From Bathymodiolus brooksi (lineage: Eukaryota; Mollusca; Bivalvia; Mytilida; Modiolidae), in the NCBI GenBank assembly GCA_963680875.1, contig OY804589.1, positions 4,836,001 through 4,900,000 on the forward strand: a stretch of 64,000 bases of DNA, written 5' to 3'. A program made the position numbers and the translations under genes. Under the pieces are notes generated by a model. The model had not been told where the DNA came from and made no database searches. It worked only from the letters and a program-made list of their open reading frames with translations. Positions 24,201-37,949 of this stretch are shown here, piece by piece (positions within the stretch are counted from its first letter, which is position 1; each line of letters opens with the position of its first letter).

Positions 24201-25700
24201 GGTGTCACTAGTGGAGCAGAAATTCATATTGTTGTGGTAGGACAAGGAATCACCTGTAATAGTTAATGACTTATCACTGGGGTTATAACAAGAGTAACAC
24301 GACAGGTGTCACTAGAGGAGCAGAAATTCATGTTGTTGTGGTAGGACAAGAAATCACCTGTAATAGTTAATGACTTATCACTGGTGTTATAGCAAGAGTA
24401 ACACGACAGATGTCACTAGTGGAGCAGAAATTCATATTGTTGTGGTAAGACAAGGAATCACCTGTAATAGTTAATGATTTATCACTGGTGTTATAGCAAG
24501 AGTAACACGACAGATGTCACTAGTGGAGCAGAAATTCATATTGTTTTGGTAGGACAAGGAATCACCTTTAATAGTTAATGACTTATCACTGGGGTTATAA
24601 CAAGAGTAACACGACGGGTGTCACTAGTGGAGCAGAAATTCATAATGTTGTGGTAGGACAAGGAATCACCTGTAATACTTAATGACTTATCACTGGGGTT
24701 ATAACAAGAGTAACACTACAGGTGTCACTAGTGGAGCGGAAATTCATGTTGTTGTGGTAGGACTAGAAATCACCTGTAATAGTTAATGATTTATCACTGG
24801 TGTTATAGCAAGAGTAACACGACAGGTGTCACTAGTGGAGCAGAAATTCATATTGTTGTGGTAAGACAAGGAATCACCTGTAATAGTTAATGAATTATCA
24901 CTGGGGTTATAGCAAGAGTAACATGACAGGTGTCACTAGTGGAGCAGAAATTCATATTGTTGTAGTAGGACAAGGAATCATCTGTAATAGTTAATGATTT
25001 ATCACCTTGGTTATGACAAGAGTAACACGACGGGTGTCACTAGTGGAGCAGAAATTCATATTGTTGTAGTAGGACAAGGAATCACCTGTAATAGTTAATG
25101 ATTTATCACCTTGGTTATGACAAGAGTAACACGACGGGTGTCACTAGTGGAGCAGAAATTCATATTGTTTTGGTAGGACAAGGAATCACATGTAATAGTT
25201 AATGACTTATCACTGGGGTTATAAAAAGAGTAACACGACGGGTGTCACTAGTGGAGCAGAAATTCATAGTGTTGTGGTAGGACAAGGAATCACCTGTGAT
25301 AGTTAATGACTTATCACTGAGGTTATAACAAGAGTAACACAACAGGTGTCACTAGTGGAGCAGAAATTCATATTGTTGTGGTAGGACAAGGAATCACCTG
25401 TAACATTTAATGACTTATCATTGGGGTTATAACAAGAGTAACACGACAGGTGTCACTAGTGGAGCAGAAATTCATATTGTTTTGCTAAGACTATGAATCA
25501 CATGTAATAGTTAATGACTTATCACTGGGGTTGTAACAAGAGTAACACGACAGGTGTCACTAGTAGAGCAGAAATTCATAGTGTTGTGGTAAGACAAGGA
25601 ATCACCTGTAATAGTTAATGACTTATCACTGGGGTTATAACAAGAGTAACACGACAGGTGTCACTAGTGGAGCAGAAATTCATTTTGTTGTGGTAGGACA
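18300..25700. repeat. HOR block C: 9- to 16-mer units, several copies
   Basis: The variant ACTAGAGGAG occurs at 18799, 19735, 21191, 22855 and 24311, spacings of 936, 1,456, 1,664 and 1,456 bp (9, 14, 16 and 14 monomers). A second marker, GTAAAACAAGG, lies at 18309, 19349 and 20701. Neighbouring variants (GCGGAAATTC, GGACTAGAAATC, GTAACATTTAATG) keep their order. The copies are therefore related, but whole monomers have been gained or lost between them. Confidence 0.8.
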
Positions 25701-26040
25701 AGGAATCACCTGTAACATTTAATGACTTATCACTGGGGTTGTAACAAGAGTAACACGACAGGTGTCACTAGTGGAGCAGAAATTCATATTGTTGTGGTAA
25801 GACAAGGAATAACCTGTAATAGTTAATGAATTATCACTGGGGTTATAGCAAGAGTAACATGACAGGTGTCACTAGTGGAGCAGAAATTCATATTGTTGTG
25901 GTAGGACAAGGAATCACCTGTAATAGTTAATGATTTATCACCTTGTTTATGACAAGAGTAACACGACGGGTGTCACTAGTGGAGCAGAAATTCATATTGT
26001 TGTAGTAGGACAAGGAATCACCTGTACTAGTTAATGATTT

Positions 26041-29000
26041 ATCACCTTGGTTATGACAAGAGTAACACGACGGGTGTCACTAGTGGAGCAGAAATTCATA
26101 TTGTTTTGGTAGGACAAGGAATCACATGTAATAGTTAATGACTTATCACTGGTGTTATAGCAAGAGTAACACGACAGATGTCACTAGTGGAGCAGAAATT
26201 CATATTGTTGTGGTAAGACAAGGAATCACCTGTAATAGTTAATGATTTATCACTGGTGTTATAGCAAGAGTAACACGACAGATGTCACTAGTGGAGAAGA
26301 AATTCATAGTGTTGTGGTAGGACAAGGAATCACCTGTAATAGTTAATGACTTATCACTGAGGTTATAACAAGAGTAACACGACAGGTGTCACTAGTGGAG
26401 CAGAAATTCATATTGTTGTGGTAGGACAAGGAATCACCTGTAACATTTAAAGACTTATCACTGGGGTTATAACAAGAGTAACAAGACAGGTGTCACTAGT
26501 GGAGCAGAAATTCATATTGTTTTGCTAAGACTAGGAATCACCTGTAATAGTTAATGACTTATTATTGGGTTGTAACAAGAGTAACACGACAGGTGTCACT
26601 AGTGGAGCAGAAATTCATATTGTTATGGTAGGACAAGGAATCACCTGTACTAGTTAATGACTTATCACTGGGGTTATAACAAGAGTAACACGACAGATGT
26701 CACTAGTGGAGCAGAAATTCATATTGTTTTGGTAAGACTAGGAATCACCTGTAATAGTTAATGACTTATCACTGGGGTTGTAACAAGAGTAACACGACAG
26801 GTGTCACTAGTGGAGCAGAAATTCATATTGTTGTGGTAGGACAAGGAATCACCTGTACTAGTTAATGACTTATCACTGGGGTTATAGCAAGAGTAACATG
26901 ACAGGTGTCACTAGTGGAGCAGAAATTCATATTGTTGTGGTAGGACAAGGGATCACCTGTAATAGTTAATGACTTATCACCTTGGTTATAACAAGAGTAA
27001 CACCACGGGTGTCAGTAGTGGAGAAGAAATTCATATTGTTGTGGTAGGACAAGGGATCACCTGTAATAGTTAATGACTTATCACTGGTGTTATAGCAAGA
27101 GTAACATGACAGGTGTCACTAGTGGAGCAGAAATTCATATTGTAGTGGTAGGACAAGGAATTACCTGTAATAGTTAATGACTTATCACTGGGGTTATAGC
27201 AAGAGTAACACGACAGGTGTCACTAGTGGAGCAGAAATTCATATTGTTTTGGTAAGACTAGGAATCACCTGTAATAGTTAATGACTTATCACTGGGGTTG
27301 TAACAAGAGTAACACGACAGGTGTCACTAGTGGAGCAGAAATTCATATTGTTGTGGTAGGACAAGGAATCACCTGTACTAGTTAATGACTTATCACTGGG
27401 GTTATAGCAAGAGTAACATGACAGGTGTCACTAGTGGAGCAGAAATTCATATTGTTGTGGTAGGACAAGGGATCACCTGTAATAGTTAATGACTTATCAC
27501 CTTGGTTATAACAAGAGTAACACCACGGGTGTCAGTAGTGGAGAAGAAATTCATATTGTTGTGGTAGGACAAGGGATCACCTGTAATAGTTAATGACTTA
27601 TCACTGGTGTTATAGCAAGAGTAACATGACAGGTGTCACTAGTGGAGCAGAAATTCATATTGTAGTGGTAGGACAAGGAATTACCTGTAATAGTTAATGA
27701 CTTATCACTGGGGTTATAGCAAGAGTAACACGACAGGTGTCACTAGTGGAGCAGAAATTCATATTATAGTGGTAGGACAAGGAATCACCTGTAATAGTTA
27801 ATGACTTATTACTGGGGTTGTAACAAGAGTAACACGACGGGTGTCACTAGTGGAGCAGAAATGCATGTTGTTGTGGTAGGACAAGGAATCACCTATAATA
27901 GTTAATGACTTATCACCTTGGTTATGACAAGAGTAACACGACGGGTGTCACTAGTGGAGCAGAAATTCATATTGTTTTGGTAGGACAAGGAATCACATGT
28001 AATAGTTAATGACTTATCACTGGTGTTATAGCAAGAGTAACACGACAGATGTCACTAGTGGAGCAGAAATTCATATTGTTGTGGTAAGACAAGGAATCAC
28101 CTGTAATAGTTAATGATTTATCACTGGTGTTATAGCAAGAGTAACACGACAGATGTCACTAGTGGAGAAGAAATTCATAGTGTTGTGGTAGGACAAGGAA
28201 TCACCTGTAATAGTTAATGACTTATCACTGAGGTTATAACAAGAGTAACACGACAGGTGTCACTAGTGGAGCAGAAATTCATATTGTTGTGGTAGGACAA
28301 GGAATCACCTGTAACATTTAAAGACTTATCACTGGGGTTATAACAAGAGTAACAAGACAGGTGTCACTAGTGGAGCAGAAATTCATATTGTTTTGCTAAG
28401 ACTAGGAATCACCTGTAATAGTTAATGACTTATTACTGGGGTTGTAACAAGAGTAACACGACAGGTGTCACTAGTGGAGCAGAAATTCATATTGTTATGG
28501 TAGGACAAGGAATCACCTGTACTAGTTAATGACTTATCACTGGGGTTATAACAAGAGTAACACGACAGATGTCACTAGTGGAGCAGAAATTCATATTGTT
28601 TTGGTAAGACTAGGAATCACCTGTAATAGTTAATGACTTATCACTGGGGTTGTAACAAGAGTAACACGACAGGTGTCACTAGTGGAGCAGAAATTCATAT
28701 TGTTGTGGTAGGACAAGGAATCACCTGTACTAGTTAATGACTTATCACTGGGGTTATAGCAAGAGTAACATGACAGGTGTCACTAGTGGAGCAGAAATTC
28801 ATATTGTTGTGGTAGGACAAGGGATCACCTGTAATAGTTAATGACTTATCACCTTGGTTATAACAAGAGTAACAGCACGGGTGTCAGTAGTGGAGAAGAA
28901 ATTCATATTGTTGTGGTAGGACAAGGGATCACCTGTAATAGTTAATGACTTATCACTGGTGTTATAGCAAGAGTAACATGACAGGTGTCACTAGTGGAGC

Positions 29001-29783
29001 AGAAATTCATATTGTAGTGGTAGGACAAGGAATTACCTGTAATAGTTAATGACTTATCACTGGGGTTATAGCAAGAGTAACACGACAGGTGTCACTAGTG
29101 GAGCAGAAATTCATATTGTTTTGGTAAGACTAGGAATCACCTGTAATAGTTAATGACTTATCACTGGGGTTGTAACAAGAGTAACACGACAGGTGTCACT
29201 AGTGGAGCAGAAATTCATATTGTTGTGGTAGTACAAGGAATCACCTGTACTAGTTAATGACTTATCACTGGGGTTATAGCAAGAGTAACATGACAGGTGT
29301 CACTAGTGGAGCAGAAATTCATATTGTTGTGGTAGGACAAGGGATCACCTGTAATAGTTAATGACTTATCACCTTGGTTATAACAAGAGTAACACCACGG
29401 GTGTCAGTAGTGGAGAAGAAATTCATATTGTTGTGGTAGGACAAGGGATCACCTGTAATAGTTAATGACTTATCACTGGTGTTATAGCAAGAGTAACATG
29501 ACAGGTGTCACTAGTGGAGCAGAAATTCATATTGTAGTGGTAGGACAAGGAATTACCTGTAATAGTTAATGACTTATCACTGGGGTTATAGCAAGAGTAA
29601 CACGACAGGTGTCACTAGTGGAGCAGAAATTCATATTATAGTGGTAGGACAAGGAATCACCTGTAATAGTTAATGACTTATTACTGGGGTTGTAACAAGA
29701 GTAACACGACGGGTGTCACTAGTGGAGCAGAAATTCATGTTGTTGTGGTAGGACAAGGAATCACCTATAATAGTTAATGACTT
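26041..29783. repeat. HOR block D: 18-mer (1,871-1,872 bp), two copies, with inner 5-mer
   Basis: The copies begin at 26041 and 27912. The marker TTTGCTAAGACTAGG is at 26521 and 28392. Inside each copy a five-monomer block of 520 bp is itself doubled: the marker ACCACGGGTGTCAGTAG lies at 27002 and 27522, and again about 1,872 bp further on. One copy has a one-base deletion near 26570 that the other lacks. The inner doubling must predate the outer one. Confidence 0.85.
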
Positions 29784-32700
29784 ATCACCTTGGTTATGAC
29801 AAGAGTAACACGACGGGTGTCACTAGTGGAGCAGAAATTCATAGTGTTGTGGTAGGACAAGGAATCACCTGTAATAGTTAATGACTTATCACTGGGGTTA
29901 AAACAAGAGTAACACGACGGGTGTCAGAAGTGCAGAAGAAATTCAGTGTTGTGGTAGGACAAGGGATCACCTGTACTAGTTAATGACTTATCACTGAGGT
30001 TACAACAAGAGTAACACGACAGGTGTCACTAGTGGAGCAGAAATTCATATTGTTGTGGTAGGACAAGGAATCACCTGTAATAATTAATGACTTATCACTG
30101 GGGTTATAACTAGAGTAACACGACAGGTGTCACTAGTGGAGCAGACATTCATATTGTTTTGGTAAGACTAGGAATCACCTGTAATAGTTAATGACTTATC
30201 ACTGGGGTTGTAACAAGAGTAACACGACAGGTGTCACTAGTGGAGCAGAAATTCGTAGTGTTGTGGTAGGACAAGGAATCACCTGTACTAGTTAATGACT
30301 TATCACCTTGGTTATGACAAGAGTAACACGACGGGTGTCACTAGTGGAGCAGAAATTCATATTGTTGTGGTAGGACAAGGAATCACCTGTAATAATTAAT
30401 GACTTATCACTGGGGTTATAACAAGAGTAACACGACAGGTGTCACTAGTGGAGCAGACATTCATATTGTTTTGGTAAGACAAGGAATCACCTGTAATAGT
30501 TAATGACTTATCACTGGGGTTGTAACAAGAGTAACACGACAGGTGTCACTATTGGAGCAGAAATTCGTAGTATTGTGGTAGGACAAGGAATCACCTGTAC
30601 TAGTTAATGACTTATCACTGAGGTTATAACAAGAGTAACACGACAGGTGTAACTAGTGGAGCAGAAATTCATATTGTTGTGGTAGGACAAGGTATCACCT
30701 GTAACATTTAATGACTTATCACTGGGGTTATAACAAGAGTAACACGACAGGTGTCACTAGTGGAGCAGAAATTCATATTGTTTTGCTAAGACTATGAATC
30801 ACATGTAATAGTTAATGACTTATCACTGGGGTTGTAACAAGAGTAACACGACAGGTGTCACTAGTAGAGCAGAAATTCATAGTGTTGTGGTAAGACAAGG
30901 AATCACCTGTAATAGTTAATGACTTATCACTGGGGTTATAACAAGAGTAACACGACAGGTGTCACTAGTGGAGCAGAATTCATGTTGTTGTGGTAGGACA
31001 AGGAATCACCTGTAACATTTAATGACTGATCACTGGGGTTGTAACAAGAGTAACACGACAGGTGTCACTAGTGGAGCAGAAATTCATATTGTTTTGGTAA
31101 GACTAGGAATCACCTGTAATAGTTAATGACTTATCTCTGGGGTTGTAACAAGAGTAACACGACAGGTGTCACTAGTGGAGCAGAAATTCATATTGTTGTG
31201 GTAGGACAAGGAATCACCTGTACTAGTTAATGACTTATCACTGGGGTTATAACAAGAGTAACACGACAGATGTCACTAGTGGAGCAGAAATTCATATTGT
31301 TTTGGTAAGACTAGGAATCACCTGTAATAGTTAATGACTTATCACTGGGGTTGTAACAAGAGTAACACGACAGGTGTCACTAGTGGAACAGAAATTCATA
31401 TTGTAGTGGTAGGACAAGGAATCACCTGTAATAGTTAATGACTTATCACTGTGGTTATAGCAAGAGTAACACGACGGGTGTCACTAGTGGAGCAGAAATT
31501 CATATTGTAGTGGTAGGACAAGGAATTACCTGTAATAGTTAATGACTTATCACTGGGGTTATAGCAAGAGTAACACGACAGGTGTCACTAGTGGAGCAGA
31601 AATTCATATTATAGTGGTAGGACAAGGAATCACCTGTAATAGTTAATGACTTATTACTGGGGTTGTAACAAGAGTAACACGACGGGTGTCACTAGTGGAG
31701 CAGAAATTCATATTTTGGTAAGACAAGGAATCACCTGTAATAGTTAATGACTTATCACTGGGGTTAAAACAAGAGTAACACGACGGGTGTCAGAAGTGGA
31801 GAAGAAATTCAGTGTTGTGGTAGGACAAGGGATCACCTGTACTAGTTAATGACTTATCACTGAGGTTACAACAAGAGTAACACGACAGGTGTCACTAGTG
31901 GAGCAGAAATTCATATTGTTGTGGTAGGACAAGGAATCACCTGTAATAATTAATGACTTATCACTGGGGTTATAACAAGAGTAACACGACAGGTGTCAGT
32001 AGTGGAGCAGACATTCATATTGTTTTGGTAAGACTAGGAATCACCTGTAATAGTTAATGACTTATCACTGGGGTTGTAACAAGAGTAACACGACAGGTGT
32101 CACTAGTGGAGCAGAAATTCATATTGTTTTGCTAAGACTATGAATCACATGTAATAGTTAATGACTTATCACTGGGGTTGTAACAAGAGTAACACGACAG
32201 GTGTCACTAGTAGAGCAGAAATTCATAGTGTTGTGGTAAGACAAGGAATCACCTGTAATAGTTAATGACTTATCACTGGGGTTATAACAAGAGTAACACG
32301 ACAGGTGTCACTAGTGGAGCAGAAATTCATGTTGTTGTGGTAGGACAAGGAATCACCTGTAACATTTAATGACTTATCACTGGGGTTGTAACAAGAGTAA
32401 CACGACAGGTGTCACTAGTGGAGCAGAAATTCATGTTGTTGTGGTAGGACAAGGAATCACCTGTAATAGTTAATGACTTATCACTGGGGTTATAACAAGA
32501 GTAACACGACAGATGTCACTAGTGGAGCAGAAATTCATATTGTTTTGGTAAGACAAGGAATCACCTGTAATAGTTAATGACTTATCACTGGGGTTGTAAC
32601 AAGAGTAACACGACAGGTGTCACAAGTGGAGCAGAAATTCATATTGTTGTGGTAGGACAAGGAATCACCTGTACTAGTTAATGACTTATCACTGGGGTTA

Positions 32701-35700
32701 TAGCAAGAGTAACACGACAGATGTCACTAGTGGAGCAGAAATTCATATTGTTTTGGTAAGACTAGGAATCACCTGTAATAGTTAATGACTTATCACTGGG
32801 GTTGTAACAAGAGTAACACGACAGGTGTCACTAGTGGAGCAGAAATTCATATTGTTGTGGTAGGACAAGGAATCACCTGTACTAGTTAATGACTTATCAC
32901 CTTGGTTATGACAAGAGTAACACGACGGGTGTCACTAGTGGAGCATACATTCATATTGTTGTGGTAGGACAAGGAATCACCTGTACTAGTTAATGACTTA
33001 TCACTGGGGTTATAATAAGAGTGACACGACAGGTGTCACTAGTGGAGCAGAAATTCATATTGTTTTGGTAAGACTAGGAATCACCTGTAATAGTTAATGA
33101 CTTATCACCGGGGTTGTAACAAGAGTAACACGACAGGTGTCACTAGTGGAGCAGAAATTCATAGTGTTGTGGTAGGACAAGGAATCACATGTACTAGTTA
33201 ATGACTTATCACTGGGTTTATAACAAGAATAACACAACGGGTGTTCCTAGTGGAGCAGAAATTCATGTTGTTGTGGTAGGACAAGGGATCACCAGTAATA
33301 GTTAATGACTTATCACTGGGGTTATGACAAGAGTAACATGACAGGTGTCGTTAGTGGAGCAGAAATTCATATTGTTGTGGTAGGACAAGGAATCACCTGT
33401 AATAGTTAATGACTTATCACTGAGGTTATAGCAAGAGTAACACGACAGGTGTCACTAGTGGAGCAGAAATTCATATTGTAGTAGTAGGACAAGGAATCAC
33501 CTGTAATAGTTAATGACTTATCACTGGGGTTATAGCAAGAGTAACACGACGGGTGTCACTAGTGGAGCAGAAATTCATATTGTTGTGGTAGGACAAGGAA
33601 TCACCTGTAACATTTAATGACTTATCACTGGGGTTATAACAAGAGTAACACGACAGGTGTCACTAGTGGAGCAGACATTCATATTGTTTTGGTAAGACTA
33701 GGAATCACCTGTAATAGTTAATGACTTATCACTGGGGTTGTAACAAGAGTAACACGACAGGTGTCACTATAGGGGCAGAAATTCGTAGTGTTGTGGTAGG
33801 ACAAGGAATCACCTGTACTAGTTAATGACTTATCACTGAGGTTATAACAAGAGTAACACGACAGGTGTAACTAGTGGAGCAGAAATTCATATTGTTGTGG
33901 TAGGATAAGGAATCACCTGTAACATTTAATGACTTATCACTGGGGTTATAACAAGAGTAACACGACAGGTGTCACTAGTGGAGCAGAAATCATATTGTTT
34001 TGCTAAGACTATGAATCACATGTAATAGTTAATGACTTATCACTGGGGTTGTAACAAGAGTAACACGACAGGTGTCACTAGTAGAGCAGAAATTCATAGT
34101 GTTGTGGTAAGACAAGGAATCACCTGTAATAGTTAATGAATTATCACTGGGGTTATAGCAAGAGTAACATGACAGGTGTCACTAGTGGAGCAGAAATTCA
34201 TATTGTTGTGGTAGGACAAGGAATCACCTGTAATAGTTAATGATTTATCACCTTGGTTATGACAAGAGTAACACGACGGGTGTCACTAGTGGAGCAGATA
34301 TTCATATTGTTGTAGTAGGACAAGGAATCACCTGTAATAGTTAATGATTTATCACCTTGGTTATGACAAGAGTAACACGACGGGTGTCACTAGTGGAGCA
34401 GAAATTCATATTGTTTTGGTAGGACAAGGAATCACATGTAATAGTTAATGACTTATCACTGGGGTTATAAAAAGAGTAACACGACGGGTGTCACTAGTGG
34501 AGCACAAATTCATAGTGTTGTGGTAGGACAAGGAATCACCTGTAATAGCTAATGACTTATCACTGGGGTTATAACAAGAGTAACACGACGGGTGTCAGTA
34601 GTGGAGAAGAAATTCATAGTGTTGTGGTAGGACAAGGAATCACCTGTAACATTTAATGACTTATCACTGGGGTTATAACAAGAGTAACACGACAGGTGTC
34701 ACTAGTGGAGCAGAAATTCATATTATTTTGCTAAGACTATGAATCACATGTAATAGTTAATGACTTATCACTGGGGTTGTAACAAGAGTAACACGACAGG
34801 TGTCACTAGTAGAGCAGAAATTCATAGTGTTGTGGTAAGACAAGGAATCACCTGTAATAGTTAATGACTTATCACTGGGGTTATAACAAGAGTAACACGA
34901 CAGGTGTCACTAGTGGAGCAGAAATTCATGTTGTTATGGTAGGACAAGGAATCACCTGTAACATTTAATGACTTATCACTGGGGTTGTAACAAGAGTAAC
35001 ACGACAGGTGTCACTAGTGGAGCAGAAATTCATGTTGTTGTGGTAGGACAAGGAATCACCTGTAATAGTTAATGACTTATCACTGGGGTTATAACAAGAG
35101 TAACACGACAGGTGTCACTAGTGGAGCAGAAATTCATGTTGTTGTGGTAGGACAAGGAATCACCTGTAACATTTAATGACTTATCACTGGGGTTGTAACA
35201 AGAGTAACACGACAGGTGTCACTAGTGGAGCAGAAATTCATGTTGTTGTGGTAGGACAAGGAATCACCTATAATAGTTAATGACTTATCACTGGGGTTAT
35301 AACAAGAGTAACACGACAGATGTCACTAGTGGAGCAGAAATTCATATTGTTTTGGTAAGACTAGGAATCACCTGTAATAGTTAATGACTTATCACTGGGG
35401 TTGTAACAAGAGTAACACGACAGGTGTCACTAGTGGAGCAGAAATTCATATTGTTATGGTAGGACAAGGAATCACCTGTACTAGTTAATGACTTATCACT
35501 GGGGTTATAACAAGAGTAACACGACAGATGTCACTAGTGGAGCAGAAATTCATATTGTTTTGGTAAGACTAGGAATCACCTGTAATAGTTAATGACTTAT
35601 CACTGGGGTTGTAACAAGAGTAACACGACAGGTGTCACTAGTGGAGCAGAAATTCATATTGTTGTGGTAGGACAAGGAATCACCTGTACTAGTTAATGAC

Positions 35701-37949
35701 TTATCACCTTGGTTATGACAAGAGTAACACGACGGGTGTCACTAGTGGAGCAGAAATTCATATTGTTGTGGTAGGACAAGGAATCACCTGTACTAGTTAA
35801 TGACTTATCACTGGGGTTATAACAAGAGTGACACGACAGGTGTCACTAGTGGAGCAGAAATTCATATTGTTTTGGTAAGACTAGGAATCACCTGTAATAG
35901 TTAATGACTTATCACTGGGGTTGTAACAAGAGTAACACGATAGGTGTCACTAGTGGAGCAGAAATTCATAGTGTTGTGGTAGGACAAGGAATCACCTGTA
36001 CTAGTTAATGACTTATCACTGGGGTTATAACAAGAATAACACAACGGGTGTTCCTAGTGGAGCAGAAATTCATGTTGTTGTGGTAGGACAAGGGATCACC
36101 TGTAATAGTTAATGACTTATCACTGGGGTTATGACAAGATTAACATGACAGGTGTCGTTAGTGGAGCAGAAATTCATATTGTGGTAGGACAAGGAATCAC
36201 CTGTAATAGTTAATGACTTATCACTGGGGTTATAGCAAGAGTAACATGACAGGTGTCACTAGTGGAGCAGAAATTCATATTGTTGTGGTAGGACAAGGGA
36301 TCACCTGTAATAGTTAATGACTTATCACCTTGGTTATAACAAGAGTAACACGACGGGTATCAGTAGTGGAGAAGAAATTCATATTGTTGTGGTAGGACAA
36401 GGGATCACCTGTAATAGTTAATGACTTATCACTGGGGTTATAGCAAGAGTAACATGACAGGTGTCACTAGTGAAGCAGAAATTCATATTGTAGTGGTAGG
36501 ACAAGGAATTACCTGTAATAGTTAATGACTTATCACTGGGGTTATAGCAAGAGTAACACGACAGGTGTCACTAGTGGAGCAGAAATTCATATTATAGTGG
36601 TAGGACAAGGAATCACCTGTAATAGTTAATGACTTATTACTGGGGTTGTAACAAGAGTAACACGACGGGTGTCACTAGTGGAGCAGAAATTCATATTTTG
36701 GTAAGACAAGGAATCACCTGTAATAGTTAATGACTTATCACCTTGGTTATGACAAGAGTAACACGACAGGTGTCACTAGTGGAGCAGAAATTCATGTTGT
36801 TGTGGTAGGACAAGGAATCACCTATAATAGTTAATGACTTATCACCTTGGTTATGACAAGAGTAACACGACGGGTGTCACTAGTGGAGCAGAAATTCATA
36901 GTGTTGTGGTAGGACAAGGAATCACCTGTAATAGTTAATGACTTATCACTGGGGTTAAAACAAGAGTAACACGACGGGTGTCAGAAGTGCAGAAGAAATT
37001 CAGTGTTGTGGTAGGACAAGGGATCACCTGTACTAGTTAATGACTTATCACTGAGGTTACAACAAGAGTAACACGACAGGTGTCACTAGTGGAGCAGAAA
37101 TTCATATTGTTGTGGTAGGACAAGGAATCACCTGTAATAGTTAATGACTTATCACTGGGGTTATAGCAAGAGTAACACGACGGGTGTCACTAGTGGAGCA
37201 GAAATTCATATTGTAGTGGTAGGACAAGGAATTACCTGTAATAGTTAATGACTTATCACTGGGGTTATAGCAAGAGTAACACGACAGGTGTCACTAGTGG
37301 AGCAGAAATTCATATTATAGTGGTAGGACAAGGAATCACCTGTAATAGTTAATGACTTATTACTGGGGTTGTAACAAGAGTAACACGACGGGTGTCACTA
37401 GTGGAGCAGAAATTCATATTTTGGTAAGACAAGGAATCACCTGTAATAGTTAATGACTTATCACCTTGGTTATGACAAGAGTAACACGACAGGTGTCACT
37501 AGTGGGGCAGAAATTCATGTTGTTGTGGTATGACAAGGAATAACCTGTAATAGTTAATGACTTATCACCTTGGTTATGACAAGAGTAACACGACGGGTGT
37601 CACTAGTGGAGCAGAAATTCATATTTTGGTAAGACAAGGAATCACCTGTAATAGTTAATGACTTATCACCTTGGTTATGACAAGAGTAACACGACAGGTG
37701 TCACTAGTGGAGCAGAAATTCATGTTGTTGTGGTAGGACAAGGAATCACCTGTAATAGTTAATGACTTATCACTGGGGTTAAAACAAGAGTAACACGACG
37801 GGTGTCAGAAGTGGAGAAGAAATTCAGTGTTGTGGTAGGACAAGGGATCACCTGTACTAGTTAATGACTTATCACTGAGGTTACAACAAGAGTAACACGA
37901 CAGGTGTCACTAGTGGAGCAGAAATTCATATTGTTGTGGTAGGACAAGG

